The notes under the pieces were generated by a model. That model made no database searches and had not been told where the DNA came from. It worked only from the letters and a program-made list of their open reading frames with translations. A DNA stretch of 40,002 bases from Desulfurococcales archaeon (GTDB lineage: Archaea > Thermoproteota > Thermoprotei_A > Sulfolobales > Acidilobaceae): NCBI GenBank assembly GCA_015523445.1, contig WAKG01000115.1, forward strand, positions 1-40,002, in the 5' to 3' direction. This document shows, piece by piece, positions 32,607 to 40,002 of the stretch. Position numbers and translations under genes: made by a program. Position 1 is the first letter of the stretch, and the number at the start of each line of letters is the position of its first letter.

Positions 32607-34859
32607 GGGCGCCCGTCCCCTATATCTATAGTATAGTAGATACCCTGCAGACGCTGCCAGGTATGCTAGAATTGATGCCAGTGTGACTCTTGCCATGTCG
32701 CCATGGAGCTTATTTGTTATTATGAACCTGGCCCCCTCACTGGCCTCTACTAGCCACCCGTTCATGATCCCGTTAACCTTCACATGATCAACTACCGTTC
32801 CCCCCTCTATCTTCATCTGCCATCTCTCATCGTAGCCTGTTAGTAGCACTATTACCAGCCTACCGCTGCACTTAACCACGCCCTCGTACTGCACGGGGCT
32901 CTTCTTCACCCACTCCAGCGATCCGCTGCCACATGTCGGCTCTGGTATCGGCCTCTCCGAATCCACTATGGCTAGCCTGCCCTGGTCTGGGTTCCCAGCT
33001 ACTTTCTTGGCCATATCCTTCATATCGCCGCTGTGTGGAATTATCTTGTCTGCCGCGTAGAGTATGGGGTAGGCGTCGAGTTTATACACTTCTATGAAGT
33101 CTAGAGTGGCTTCAGGCCTCATACCCTCTAGGACCTTCTTTACTACCCCATAGCCAGTGTCCTTGAAGAGTAGCTGGGGCTTATACGAGTCTATACCCAT
33201 AGACAGGACTATATAGTTTATACCCCATATCTTTGAAATCTCCATCCATCCCTGGGACCCTGTGCCTACCATCTTTAGATACATTTCTATCTCCTCCTGG
33301 TACGGGGATTTTATGTACTCGCTGCCAGCCCCGGTTACTATCGGTTTTGACAGGAAAACGGCGTAGGGGTTTCCGAAGCCCCACACGATGTCTCCATACT
33401 TGAAGACTATGTAGACTCCGGTTGGTGGCATGAATGTTGACCAGCTTGCCTCTCCTAAGATCGAATCCAGCTCATTATATATATGGAATGGAATGTTGTA
33501 GCCCTTACCCTGGGCCGGGTCCAGCCAGTTAGTGGCCACCGAGCCAGTGTATAGGGGGAAGGCTGAGACTATCCCTAGGAACATGATTAACGAGGCCACC
33601 AAGGTAAGCCCCCATGGAGGCCTCCACTGGGAGGCCCTAGACGCTAGTAGGGCTACCAGTAGCCCTGTTACGAGGGAGACTAGGTAGAACCAGTTGTAGG
33701 TGTTCCTGAAGGGGGCCACAACCTTAATCTTGACTAGCCAAATGTATAGGTCCCCTAGGACCCTACTCCCTAACACTAGTACATATAGCATGGCTAGGGC
33801 GGCTAGTAGCAAAAGCCTGCCCCTTCTAGGAGCTTGGCCCAGTATGCCCCCTAGCACTGGTAGGACAAGTGTTAGGGAGAGGGTGACTACTATCATGAAG
33901 GTGGTGTAGTAGACCTCATGGTAAGGCACATAGTAGACCTCCAGGTTCTTCTCATACTTGGTAAAGCTCCACATGTATAACATCCTAAACACATCTATAA
34001 GCCCTGTATCCGGCTGGATACCTGATAGCCTTAGGGCCCTGAACTGGGACGTGAAGATATCAATATTATACATTGTAAAGGCTGCTAGAGGTGCTAGGGC
34101 GATAGCCACAAATAGCATTGCTGGGGCCAGCCTCCTGAGGCCCCTAAATATAGGCTTAACGGGTAGACTGACCTCCAAGACCCCATCACGGTACCTGGCC
34201 CTAAACCACCTAACTGTATACAGGTAGGCCAGTACCAGGAGCTGCCAGTAAACAGCAATGTAAAATATCCTTACATTAGGATACCTAGACAGCACAAGGA
34301 GCAGGGTAAGTGGGTAAACCAGTATAGCCAGCCTGTTCCCCCTAATCACCTTTATCAGCGCCAGGGTTGAGAGGGATACGAAGAGCATGGTGTACGTTAC
34401 AACTATAGCACTTATCTCCCTATCAATCACCATGAAGGGAGTATTGAATATGTAGAAAGCCGCGGCCAGCGCACCAGCCCTAGATCCAGTTACCTCCACG
34501 AACATTGCATAAACTGCAAGGAACGAGGCCACGGATACCAAGTATACCGATACTGCCTCCACCACACAAGGGCTACCAAGGCCAGCCTTGACAAGGATGA
34601 AGGATAGGGCCTCAACAGGGTTTAGAAGCCTGAAGGGGTAGGGAGAGGGGAGGCCAAAGTCTATTTCATCTATGAAGTAGAAGTACCTAACCTCGGCAGC
34701 CCTAGGGTTGAAGAAGAGCCTAAGATCGCCCGACAGAGGTATGCGGGGACAGTCGAACCAGGTTATTATCCTGAGGCTTAGAAGGAAGGCGATGATGAGG
34801 GGGGCGAAACGGATTATCCCCGGCCCAACCTGCTCGAGCCGGGGCCGGGATATCCTCAT
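32604..34859 (-). CDS. Large polytopic membrane protein, GT-C or YfhO-like
   Basis: 751 residues. About twelve hydrophobic helices occupy residues 17-440, followed by a soluble outer domain (about 450-715) and a final helix (ASILAYLAASAGYLLYY). The layout (a long first extracellular loop with acidic FIDEID, alternating helices, then a C-terminal domain containing a WGINYIVLSMG segment) resembles GT-C glycosyltransferases and YfhO/PTPS-related membrane proteins. These use lipid-linked sugars in protein or lipid glycosylation. I cannot name a substrate, and a catalytic DxD-type pair is not certain. The gene stands inside the translation cluster, 19 bases after S19e and 36 before PDCD5. Confidence 0.6.
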   Translation of the reverse strand: MRISRPRLEQVGPGIIRFAPLIIAFLLSLRIITWFDCPRIPLSGDLRLFFNPRAAEVRYFYFIDEIDFGLPSPYPFRLLNPVEALSFILVKAGLGSPCVVEAVSVYLVSVASFLAVYAMFVEVTGSRAGALAAAFYIFNTPFMVIDREISAIVVTYTMLFVSLSTLALIKVIRGNRLAILVYPLTLLLVLSRYPNVRIFYIAVYWQLLVLAYLYTVRWFRARYRDGVLEVSLPVKPIFRGLRRLAPAMLFVAIALAPLAAFTMYNIDIFTSQFRALRLSGIQPDTGLIDVFRMLYMWSFTKYEKNLEVYYVPYHEVYYTTFMIVVTLSLTLVLPVLGGILGQAPRRGRLLLLAALAMLYVLVLGSRVLGDLYIWLVKIKVVAPFRNTYNWFYLVSLVTGLLVALLASRASQWRPPWGLTLVASLIMFLGIVSAFPLYTGSVATNWLDPAQGKGYNIPFHIYNELDSILGEASWSTFMPPTGVYIVFKYGDIVWGFGNPYAVFLSKPIVTGAGSEYIKSPYQEEIEMYLKMVGTGSQGWMEISKIWGINYIVLSMGIDSYKPQLLFKDTGYGVVKKVLEGMRPEATLDFIEVYKLDAYPILYAADKIIPHSGDMKDMAKKVAGNPDQGRLAIVDSERPIPEPTCGSGSLEWVKKSPVQYEGVVKCSGRLVIVLLTGYDERWQMKIEGGTVVDHVKVNGIMNGWLVEASEGARFIITNKLHGDMARVTLASILAYLAASAGYLLYYRYRGRAP

Positions 34860-34878
34860 GGATACGCACCATGTCTGG

Positions 34879-35340
34879 CTAGAGGTATCGTCTAAGCTCA
34901 GGCCTAGCTTCTACCAGCTCAGCCATGACTTCCTTAGCCGCCTTGTCTAAGAGACTCCTACCCTGGGGCGAGAGAACCCTTCCCCTGCCAGGCCTCTTCT
35001 CAACAAGGCCCGCCTGCTCTAGTTGCTGGAGTATCTTCCTAGGTATGCTCCCCGAGCCCTTCCTGAAGTGCTCTGGTGCAGAGCCCCTGTTCTGCCTCCC
35101 ACCGTAGATAGTCCTGAAGGTTCCAACCCCTATGGGGTCGCCCGACTTGTAGAGCTTCCTTAGTATGGAGGCAGCCCTCTTGTACCACCAGTCTGGGTCC
35201 TCTGGCGGCTTCTCCTTGTGGGCCCCGGTCTTGGTGTAGAATGCCCAGGCTGGGGGCGAGACCTGGGGGTAGTCCTGCTTTAGCTTCTGAGCCACCCTCT
35301 CAATCAGCTTGTCTGCGGGCACGTCTAGTGCAGTGACCAC
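34879..35340 (-). CDS. rps19e: Small-subunit ribosomal protein S19e
   Basis: 153 residues. The S19e core is plain: ADKLIERVAQKLKQ, VSPPAWAFYTKTGAHKEKPP, DWWYKRAASILRKLY, GVGTFRTIYGGRQNRGSAPE and IPRKILQQLEQAGLVEK. The protein is needed for 30S maturation. GGAGG lies 6 bases before GTG35340, and yhbY ends 3 bases upstream, so the two are coupled. Confidence 0.95.
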   Translation of the reverse strand: MVTALDVPADKLIERVAQKLKQDYPQVSPPAWAFYTKTGAHKEKPPEDPDWWYKRAASILRKLYKSGDPIGVGTFRTIYGGRQNRGSAPEHFRKGSGSIPRKILQQLEQAGLVEKRPGRGRVLSPQGRSLLDKAAKEVMAELVEARPELRRYL

Positions 35341-35343
35341 GCC

Positions 35344-35664
35344 TTACCTCCTCCGTTGATTGGCCCGTTGCCTCTTGGGGGTTTTAAGTGGTTTCCTGGG
35401 CTTCTCCTTGTATAGTATTAGTGTTCTGCCCCTTACACCCATTAGCCTTGCCCCAGTGGCTTTAGCGATCACCTCCGCCATACTCCTCCTATCCATGTCC
35501 TCCACCTCTAAGCTCGCCCTAAGCATCTTTACCTTGACCACCTCCTCCCTGTCTAGCCTCCTCCTTATCTCCCCGATTACCCCTGGGGTTAGCCCGTTCT
35601 TCCCTATGATCACGTCTGGCCTGGAGTGGTACTTCCTCCTCACCCTCGCCCTTAGGCCTTCCAC
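35344..35664 (-). CDS. YhbY/CRM-domain RNA-binding protein
   Basis: 106 residues. A single CRS1-YhbY (CRM) domain, a KH-like fold: PDVIIGKNGLTPGVIGEIRR contains the GxxG loop, then VVKVKMLRASLEVEDMDRRS and GVRGRTLILYKE. Bacterial YhbY associates with pre-50S ribosomes, so a ribosome-assembly role is likely. The C-terminal tail is strongly basic. GGAGGAG (35673-35679) lies 8 bases before GTG35664. Its first 146 bases overlap the rnp4 frame. Confidence 0.9.
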   Translation of the reverse strand: MEGLRARVRRKYHSRPDVIIGKNGLTPGVIGEIRRRLDREEVVKVKMLRASLEVEDMDRRSMAEVIAKATGARLMGVRGRTLILYKEKPRKPLKTPKRQRANQRRR

Positions 35665-36004
35665 CCTTGCATCTCCTCCTGTACGGATACCTGTGTATCC
35701 AGCCGCAGTGGAGGCAGGTGACGGTTTTATAGGCTAGGCATCCCTGGCTCCTAGTCCTCACCCTAGCTGTTACTCCGGGTATTAGGGGGGCCTTACACCT
35801 CCTGCAGAGTCCCCTCTTCATCCACCTGGGCATTCTGACCCTGGTCTCTACGTGGAGCCTCCATATCTCCCACCCTATCCTTGATGCCCTATCCAGCCTA
35901 CCCCTCCTAGCCTCCTGCTGGGCTATCCTGTAGAGCCTAGCCATGCTCTGCCTTACCAGGTCCCTGAGCCTGTCATTACCCCGCCTGGACCGCCTCCTCC
36001 TCAA
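35519..36004 (-). CDS. rnp4: Ribonuclease P protein component 4 (Rpr2/Rpp21), with overlapping tail
   Basis: Rnp4 is a zinc protein subunit of archaeal RNase P, which trims tRNA 5' leaders. The core is present: an N-terminal helix pair (DLVRQSMARLYRIAQQ, DRASRIGWEIWRLHVETRV), MPRWMKRGLCRRCKAPLIPG, and TCLHCGWIHRYPYR with the two CxxC pairs. The usual length is about 110-120 residues. Here the frame runs on for about 55 more, giving a basic, acidic-patched tail to 161 residues that overlaps yhbY by 146 bases in another frame. The start TTG36004 overlaps the ligase end by 29 bases; ATG35944 is the alternative and gives a shorter first helix. Confidence 0.8.
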   Translation of the reverse strand: MRRRRSRRGNDRLRDLVRQSMARLYRIAQQEARRGRLDRASRIGWEIWRLHVETRVRMPRWMKRGLCRRCKAPLIPGVTARVRTRSQGCLAYKTVTCLHCGWIHRYPYRRRCKGGRPKGEGEEEVPLQARRDHREERANPRGNRGDKEEARQGGGGQGKDA

Positions 36005-37799
36005 TCCTCCTCAGCTGCCTCCTATACATCTCGTACAGCTCCTCCTCGGTTGTCGCATCCTCCGGCCTCTTGTCGGGCCTCCACCTTATGAATCGGGGGA
36101 ACCTTATCGATATGCCGACCCCAGTCTTGGCCCTGTTGTAGCAGCACGTGTGCATTGGGGATAGGGTTAGCTCTGCCCCCAGTATCTCGGCTACTATACT
36201 TGGCTCGATCCACACGTCTGGCTCCATCTTGGAGTCTACCCTGGGGTGCTTGTGGGGTATGATTAGGGGTTTGAGCATGTCCTGCATCTTCTCCAGCTCC
36301 TCGTCTGTGAATCCTGTTGCCACCTTGCATACGGTCCTAAATGTGTCTGTCTCAGGGTTGTAGGCTGCCATGAGCAGGCTGCTTAGCTTCCCTCCCCTCT
36401 TGCCCTTCCCGTAGAATGCGCCAACAACTACTAGGTCTACTGTGTCTATCATCTCGCTCTTATAGTCCTTCTTGATCTTCACCCATAGCCAGCCTCTGAC
36501 CCCGGCTACATAGTAGCTCTGGCTGTGGAGGGCTTTCACCATTACACCCTCGGCCCCATCCTCTACTGCCTTGAGGAAGAAGCTCCATAGCTCCTGAGGG
36601 TCTCCTGTCTCCATGTACTCTGCTAGCCTGAACGTCTCCTCCGGCTGTATCGAGTCTAGTAGCCTCTTCCTCCTCTCTGGGAGGGGCATGCCTGTGAGGT
36701 CCTCGCCGTCCCTATATAGCATCTCAAATAGGAACACAGCTACGGGCACCTCTCTCATTATCTTGTGTATGTCATGCTTCCTCTTCCTATGCATGAGCTC
36801 CTGGAAGGGCTTGAGCTCCATGGTGTCGGGGTCTATGGCTACGATCTCCCCCTCAACTATAGCCTCCCCAGCCCTCACCGACCTCCTAACCATCTCAACC
36901 ACGTCGGGGTACATCCTGGTTATGTTCTCCAGCCTCCTGGAGAATATGACGACCTCGTCCCCGCGCTTGTGTATCTGCGCCCTTTCCCCATCATACTTAT
37001 ACTCGACCAGCGCCCTGCCCCCTACCTTCCTGAGAACCTCCTCCGGGTCCCTGCCCCTCTCAGCCAGCATAGGCCTTATGGGCACCCCATCCCTTGGGTG
37101 GATCTCCTTGAGCGCCTCCACCCCCCTCTCCACTAGAAGCCTAGCTATATAGCCTAGGTCAGCCATGAGGTTGTAAGCCCTCTCAACAATCTCCCTGGCA
37201 TGTGCCCCGCCCCCGTATGCTACTGCTAGAGCGTCTAGTACCGTTGCATCCCCTATACCGACCCTCAGCCTGCCCTCTATGAACCTCACTATGTACTTAG
37301 CCTCGAGTGGATCCGCCTCCGCGAGTAGCCCGGCCAGGAGGCGCAGCTTTATGTCCCTGCTTCCCTCGCCCTGGGCCTGGGCTATCCTGAGGAGCGTGTT
37401 GTAGACCCTGTTCACGGTTAGCGCCTCCTCCTCTACCCCCATAAAGGCGTCTAGCCCCATACCCCTGCCCCGCCTCTTGGCCCTGTACTGCCTGGCAACC
37501 CTCTCAGCAGCCTCGCCTAGGTCTCCAATTGACTTGAACAGCCTCTCAACAGTGGACTCGCTTGCCTTGTAGGCTAGCGCTATGGCCTTGATAAGCAGCT
37601 TCTCCCCTATACCCAGCTCTGGAACATCCTTCCAGTCAGGGGCCAGCTTACCCTGTATTATGTAGACTACCTTGTCTATAACCTCTGGGGGCGTGGCCTT
37701 GAACAGTTTGACCAGAGTCAGCATGAGCTGGGTCCTGGCCGTCACTCTCTCCATGGCAGCGAAAGCCTCTGCTACAACCCTAAACCTGAGGTCGGCCAT
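35976..37799 (-). CDS. lig: ATP-dependent DNA ligase
   Basis: About 607 residues. It seals nicks during replication and repair through an enzyme-adenylate. The N-terminal DNA-binding domain covers about 1-235. The nucleotidyltransferase domain holds EYKYDGERAQIHKRG, with catalytic Lys268, then RRLENITRMYPD, VEGEIVAID, FLFEMLY and EGVMVKA. The OB domain has WVKIKKDYKSEMIDTVDLV. ATG37799 is preferred. A TATA box at 37822-37830 predicts transcription near 37801, and GGTGG precedes that ATG. Thirteen codons further upstream in the same frame would overlie the promoter. The length agrees with crenarchaeal ligases. Confidence 0.95.
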   Translation of the reverse strand: MADLRFRVVAEAFAAMERVTARTQLMLTLVKLFKATPPEVIDKVVYIIQGKLAPDWKDVPELGIGEKLLIKAIALAYKASESTVERLFKSIGDLGEAAERVARQYRAKRRGRGMGLDAFMGVEEEALTVNRVYNTLLRIAQAQGEGSRDIKLRLLAGLLAEADPLEAKYIVRFIEGRLRVGIGDATVLDALAVAYGGGAHAREIVERAYNLMADLGYIARLLVERGVEALKEIHPRDGVPIRPMLAERGRDPEEVLRKVGGRALVEYKYDGERAQIHKRGDEVVIFSRRLENITRMYPDVVEMVRRSVRAGEAIVEGEIVAIDPDTMELKPFQELMHRKRKHDIHKIMREVPVAVFLFEMLYRDGEDLTGMPLPERRKRLLDSIQPEETFRLAEYMETGDPQELWSFFLKAVEDGAEGVMVKALHSQSYYVAGVRGWLWVKIKKDYKSEMIDTVDLVVVGAFYGKGKRGGKLSSLLMAAYNPETDTFRTVCKVATGFTDEELEKMQDMLKPLIIPHKHPRVDSKMEPDVWIEPSIVAEILGAELTLSPMHTCCYNRAKTGVGISIRFPRFIRWRPDKRPEDATTEEELYEMYRRQLRRIEEEAVQAG

Positions 37800-37821
37800 C
37801 ACATCCACCCATGAAGCATCC

Positions 37822-37855
37822 AATATTATACCTAGCACTGCCTGAGCCTATAAGA
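37822..37855. promoter_or_regulatory. Back-to-back promoters of the ligase and phosphodiesterase genes
   Basis: TATAATATT (minus strand, 37830-37822) predicts a leaderless ligase transcript starting near 37801. CCTATAAGA (plus strand, 37847-37855) predicts a start near 37877 and a 75-base leader for the phosphodiesterase gene. That leader holds a nine-codon open frame at 37885-37911. Confidence 0.45.
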
Positions 37856-37951
37856 GGGGGAGCCAAGACCACGCTACACAGGGGATGAGCGGACCCGGCA
37901 AGACCGAGTAGTGGGGAGGACCCAGGTTAGCGACCCCTAGGAGGGACTGGT

Positions 37952-39445
37952 ATGGGTAGGATTGCTGTGATCGGGTTTGACGGGGCCACCTGGAGGGTAC
38001 TTAGACCCCTGATAGATGAGGGGAGGATGCCAAGCCTAGCCGGCCTCATAGACTCCGGGTCCAGCGGAATCCTCTGGAGCACGACCCCCGCGGTCACCTT
38101 CCCAGCGTGGCACTCCATGCTCTCCGGCCTCAACCCGGGCAAGGTAGGTGTATATGGCTTCGCCCAGGTCGATGTGGGGGCGGGTAGGTATGTGCTCAAC
38201 ACTGTGAACTCCTTCCGGGGCGACCCTGTGTGGAGGATCGCTGGGGAGTATGGATTGAGGAGTGTTGTGATCAACGTTCCCACGGCTAGGGTGGAGCCTG
38301 TCAGGGGTGCAATCGTGGGGGGGCCCTTCACGGCTGGCCGACTGGTCTATCCGCGCGAGTACGCTGGGCTAGTCAGAGAGGCTGGCTATGAGGCCTATCC
38401 CGAGGAGCTGTCTAAGAGCATGCTCCACAGGGGCTCCAAGCCTGGTATGGACTCGGTCAGGAAGGCTATAGGTAGCAGGTTCCGGGTGGCGAGGCTCCTC
38501 CTCGAGAGGATGAAGCCCGATCTCCTCGTCATGGTTATCTTCGTGATAGACAACCTACAGCACTTCTACTGGGGAGACAGCATAGTTGAGGAGGCGTGGG
38601 AGTACATTGACGAGGAACTGGGCCGCCTCCTCAAGGAGCTAGGTGGCTATAACGTGCTGGTCGTGTCAGACCACGGCTTCACCCGTGGAACCTCCACCGT
38701 GTCAACCACCATGGCACTGGAGGAATACGGCCTCGTCACAGTGAAGAGGAGGGGCTCCAAGCTTACAATGCTAGGGGGCCTAGTCAAGCTGGGTGCAAGG
38801 CTAGGCGTGGCTAGGGCTGCAAGGAGGATCCCCTGGCTCTACTCCAAGCTGGCAAACATGGCGTCTAGACTACAGCAGGGAGAATGGGTAGGAGCCAAAG
38901 CTCTAGAGGCAATGATAGATTGGAGGAAGAGCAAGCTAATCCCTGTAGACTCCCTGCTCTACGTCAACCCTAGGGCATGCCCTAGGAGGGAGGAGTGCCT
39001 CAGCCAGGCAGAGGAGGCTCTCCACGGGGTCTCTGGGGTCAAAACTATCCATAGGGCCGAGACCATATACACCGGCCCCCTCCACGGAGCCCCCGATCTG
39101 ATTGTTGAGGGCGAGACAGGGGTGGACATAGTTGACTCGCCCAACATGGAGGCCCCGGTAGTGGAGGGGCTAGTGCGGCCAGGGTGGAGGGCCATCCACG
39201 AGCCCCAGGGCATACTAGTAGCCTCGGGCCCAGACGTGGAGCCAGGCAGGAGGCTGGAAGCTAATATAGTGGACGTGGCGCCCACAGTCCTAGCCCACCT
39301 AGGAGTACCACTCTACGACGACATTGATGGAGCCCCGATACCCGGCGTAGCCCCAGACAGGATGCCCGAGAGGCCCAGGGGCAGGAGCCTAGCGGCTAGG
39401 CGTGCTAGGGAGGCACTCAGAAAAAGGCTCAAGGGGAAACGCTAA
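37952..39445 (+). CDS. Type I phosphodiesterase/nucleotide pyrophosphatase-family protein
   Basis: A 497-residue member of the alkaline-phosphatase superfamily (PF01663-like). Metal-site residues are visible: Asp10 in VIGFDGAT, the probable nucleophile Thr49 in TPAVTFPAWHS, Asp200 and His204 in FVIDNLQHFYW, Asp240-His241 in VVSDHGFTRG, and a late His in RAIHEPQGILVASGP. It hydrolyses phosphodiesters or phosphate esters of nucleotides or other small molecules. No signal peptide is seen, so it is probably cytoplasmic. GGAGG lies 7 bases before ATG37952. The C-terminus is very basic. Substrate undetermined. Confidence 0.88.
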   Translation: MGRIAVIGFDGATWRVLRPLIDEGRMPSLAGLIDSGSSGILWSTTPAVTFPAWHSMLSGLNPGKVGVYGFAQVDVGAGRYVLNTVNSFRGDPVWRIAGEYGLRSVVINVPTARVEPVRGAIVGGPFTAGRLVYPREYAGLVREAGYEAYPEELSKSMLHRGSKPGMDSVRKAIGSRFRVARLLLERMKPDLLVMVIFVIDNLQHFYWGDSIVEEAWEYIDEELGRLLKELGGYNVLVVSDHGFTRGTSTVSTTMALEEYGLVTVKRRGSKLTMLGGLVKLGARLGVARAARRIPWLYSKLANMASRLQQGEWVGAKALEAMIDWRKSKLIPVDSLLYVNPRACPRREECLSQAEEALHGVSGVKTIHRAETIYTGPLHGAPDLIVEGETGVDIVDSPNMEAPVVEGLVRPGWRAIHEPQGILVASGPDVEPGRRLEANIVDVAPTVLAHLGVPLYDDIDGAPIPGVAPDRMPERPRGRSLAARRAREALRKRLKGKR

Positions 39446-39858
39446 CCCGCAGAGGGGAGCTCCTCCACATCAACCTCCTCGTGGAGCGCCCTCGCTATCA
39501 GGGGCAACGTAACCAGGCCGACCACTACACCCTCCTGATCAACTACAGGCGCAGCCTTAGCACCAGCTAACAACATTAACGGCAGCACCTTGTCAAGCCT
39601 CATACCCGGCCTCAGCACCAGCGGGCTCCTATTCATAACATCCTCAACCCTAGCCCCGCCCAGCCCCTCACACAGCGCCCTAGCAGCAGCATCCTGGCCT
39701 ACGACGCCAAGAAGCCTCCCAGCATCGTCTACCACAACCAGGACCCCATCCTCATCCATCCTACACAGTGCATCCCCCAGCCTCTCCTCCGGCCTGGCAG
39801 TGGGATACACCTGCTTCATGGCAGCCTCAACCGTTACGTCACAACAACCCCTCAACAT
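39442..39858 (-). CDS. Two-CBS-domain protein (single Bateman module)
   Basis: About 138 residues: CBS1 from EAAMKQVYPTARPEERLGDA to GRLLGVVGQDAAARAL, and CBS2 from EDVMNRSPLVLRPGMRLDKV to GVVVGLVTLPLIARAL. This is a stand-alone adenine-nucleotide-binding module with no effector domain. ATG39858 is preferred over the upstream frame to 39891, which crosses a TATA-like TGTATACTA (39874-39882). The end overlaps the convergent phosphodiesterase gene by four bases. It is separate from the triple CBS operon 10 kb away. Confidence 0.8.
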   Translation of the reverse strand: MLRGCCDVTVEAAMKQVYPTARPEERLGDALCRMDEDGVLVVVDDAGRLLGVVGQDAAARALCEGLGGARVEDVMNRSPLVLRPGMRLDKVLPLMLLAGAKAAPVVDQEGVVVGLVTLPLIARALHEEVDVEELPSAG

Positions 39859-39891
39859 TACAACCCACCCACTTAGTATACAATGGTACAA

Positions 39892-40002
39892 CCCGCTACC
39901 TATAAGTATCTACATAAACAAAACCAGTACCTAAACACAACTCCAGCTTATACACACCATGAAGAACCGAGGCGCTTTAAACCCAGCCCAGAGCCCCTCA
40001 CC
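39892..40002. other. Right-edge intergenic region
   Basis: No coding frame is evident in the last 111 bases. Plus-strand TATA-like stretches (CTTATACA near 39949 and CTTTAAAC near 39975) suggest the promoter of a gene that begins beyond the window. Confidence 0.3.

Noticed and set aside
37800-37838. 13-codon N-terminal extension of DNA ligase
   Set aside because: It lies over the probable ligase TATA box, and the internal ATG matches family N-termini and has a ribosome binding site.
37877-37951. Possible small RNA in the phosphodiesterase leader
   Set aside because: No conserved C/D or H/ACA box layout or tRNA-like arms were visible; a plain mRNA leader explains it.

Overview
The window reads as chromosomal DNA of a hyperthermophilic crenarchaeon, most likely of the order Desulfurococcales (Pyrodictiaceae- or Aeropyrum-like). 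The evidence is: an archaeal information-processing cluster in crenarchaeal order (S19e, PDCD5, L39e, L31e, aIF6, LX/L18a, prefoldin alpha, FtsY), archaeal NMD3, RNase P protein Rnp4 and ATP-dependent DNA ligase; TATA-box promoters, often with leaderless or very short leaders; frequent GTG and TTG starts; heavy AGG (Arg), ATA (Ile) and CTA (Leu) codon use; and a class III (pilin-like) signal peptide on a solute-binding protein. The species is not determined. Genes are densely packed. No gap exceeds 300 bases; the largest is about 196 bases, at 26455-26650. I found no rRNA, tRNA, CRISPR array, insertion sequence or integrase, and no terminator I could call with confidence.

Layout. 1-315: N-terminus of an ABC-type solute-binding protein running off the left edge. 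456-3411: copper-exporting ATPase plus an ArsR-like regulator. 3401-5280: thiolase and a MarC-family membrane protein, divergent from one TATA region. 5362-7296: an unrecognised 644-residue protein with a degenerate P-loop. 7322-11937: ECF transporter S component, M20 peptidase, MscS-like transmembrane-helix protein, small membrane protein, double-GNAT acetyltransferase. 12075-15784: a same-strand run of ECF T component, cyclase, NMD3, small protein, second MarC and MBL-fold hydrolase. 15870-18684: winged-helix-like protein, HD-domain phosphohydrolase, LysE exporter. 18768-23211: AMP-forming acetyl-CoA synthetase coupled to an amidohydrolase, a K+ channel, and a glyoxalase II-like hydrolase. 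23230-26454: secreted beta-propeller protein, two small unknowns, NfeD-like protein. 26651-29297: three overlapping genes that together encode about twelve CBS domains. 29294-37799: a long minus-strand information-processing run from DNA ligase to FtsY, interrupted by a large polytopic membrane protein. 37952-39858: type I phosphodiesterase and a two-CBS protein.

How the genes work together. The minus-strand cluster covers ribosome assembly and structure (S19e, L31e, L39e, LX, aIF6, YhbY), tRNA processing (Rnp4), protein folding and targeting (prefoldin, FtsY) and DNA ligation. The copper pair is a self-contained efflux and regulation module. Acetyl-CoA synthetase and thiolase indicate acyl-CoA metabolism, but they are in separate transcription units. 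The ECF S and T genes may belong to one importer whose ATPase subunits lie elsewhere.

The points most worth a second look are: the triple CBS operon with no catalytic partner; the unrecognised 644-residue protein; an 11-bp perfect inverted repeat abutting the K+ channel start; a 9-bp inverted repeat upstream of nfeD; and a 146-base out-of-frame overlap between rnp4 and yhbY.
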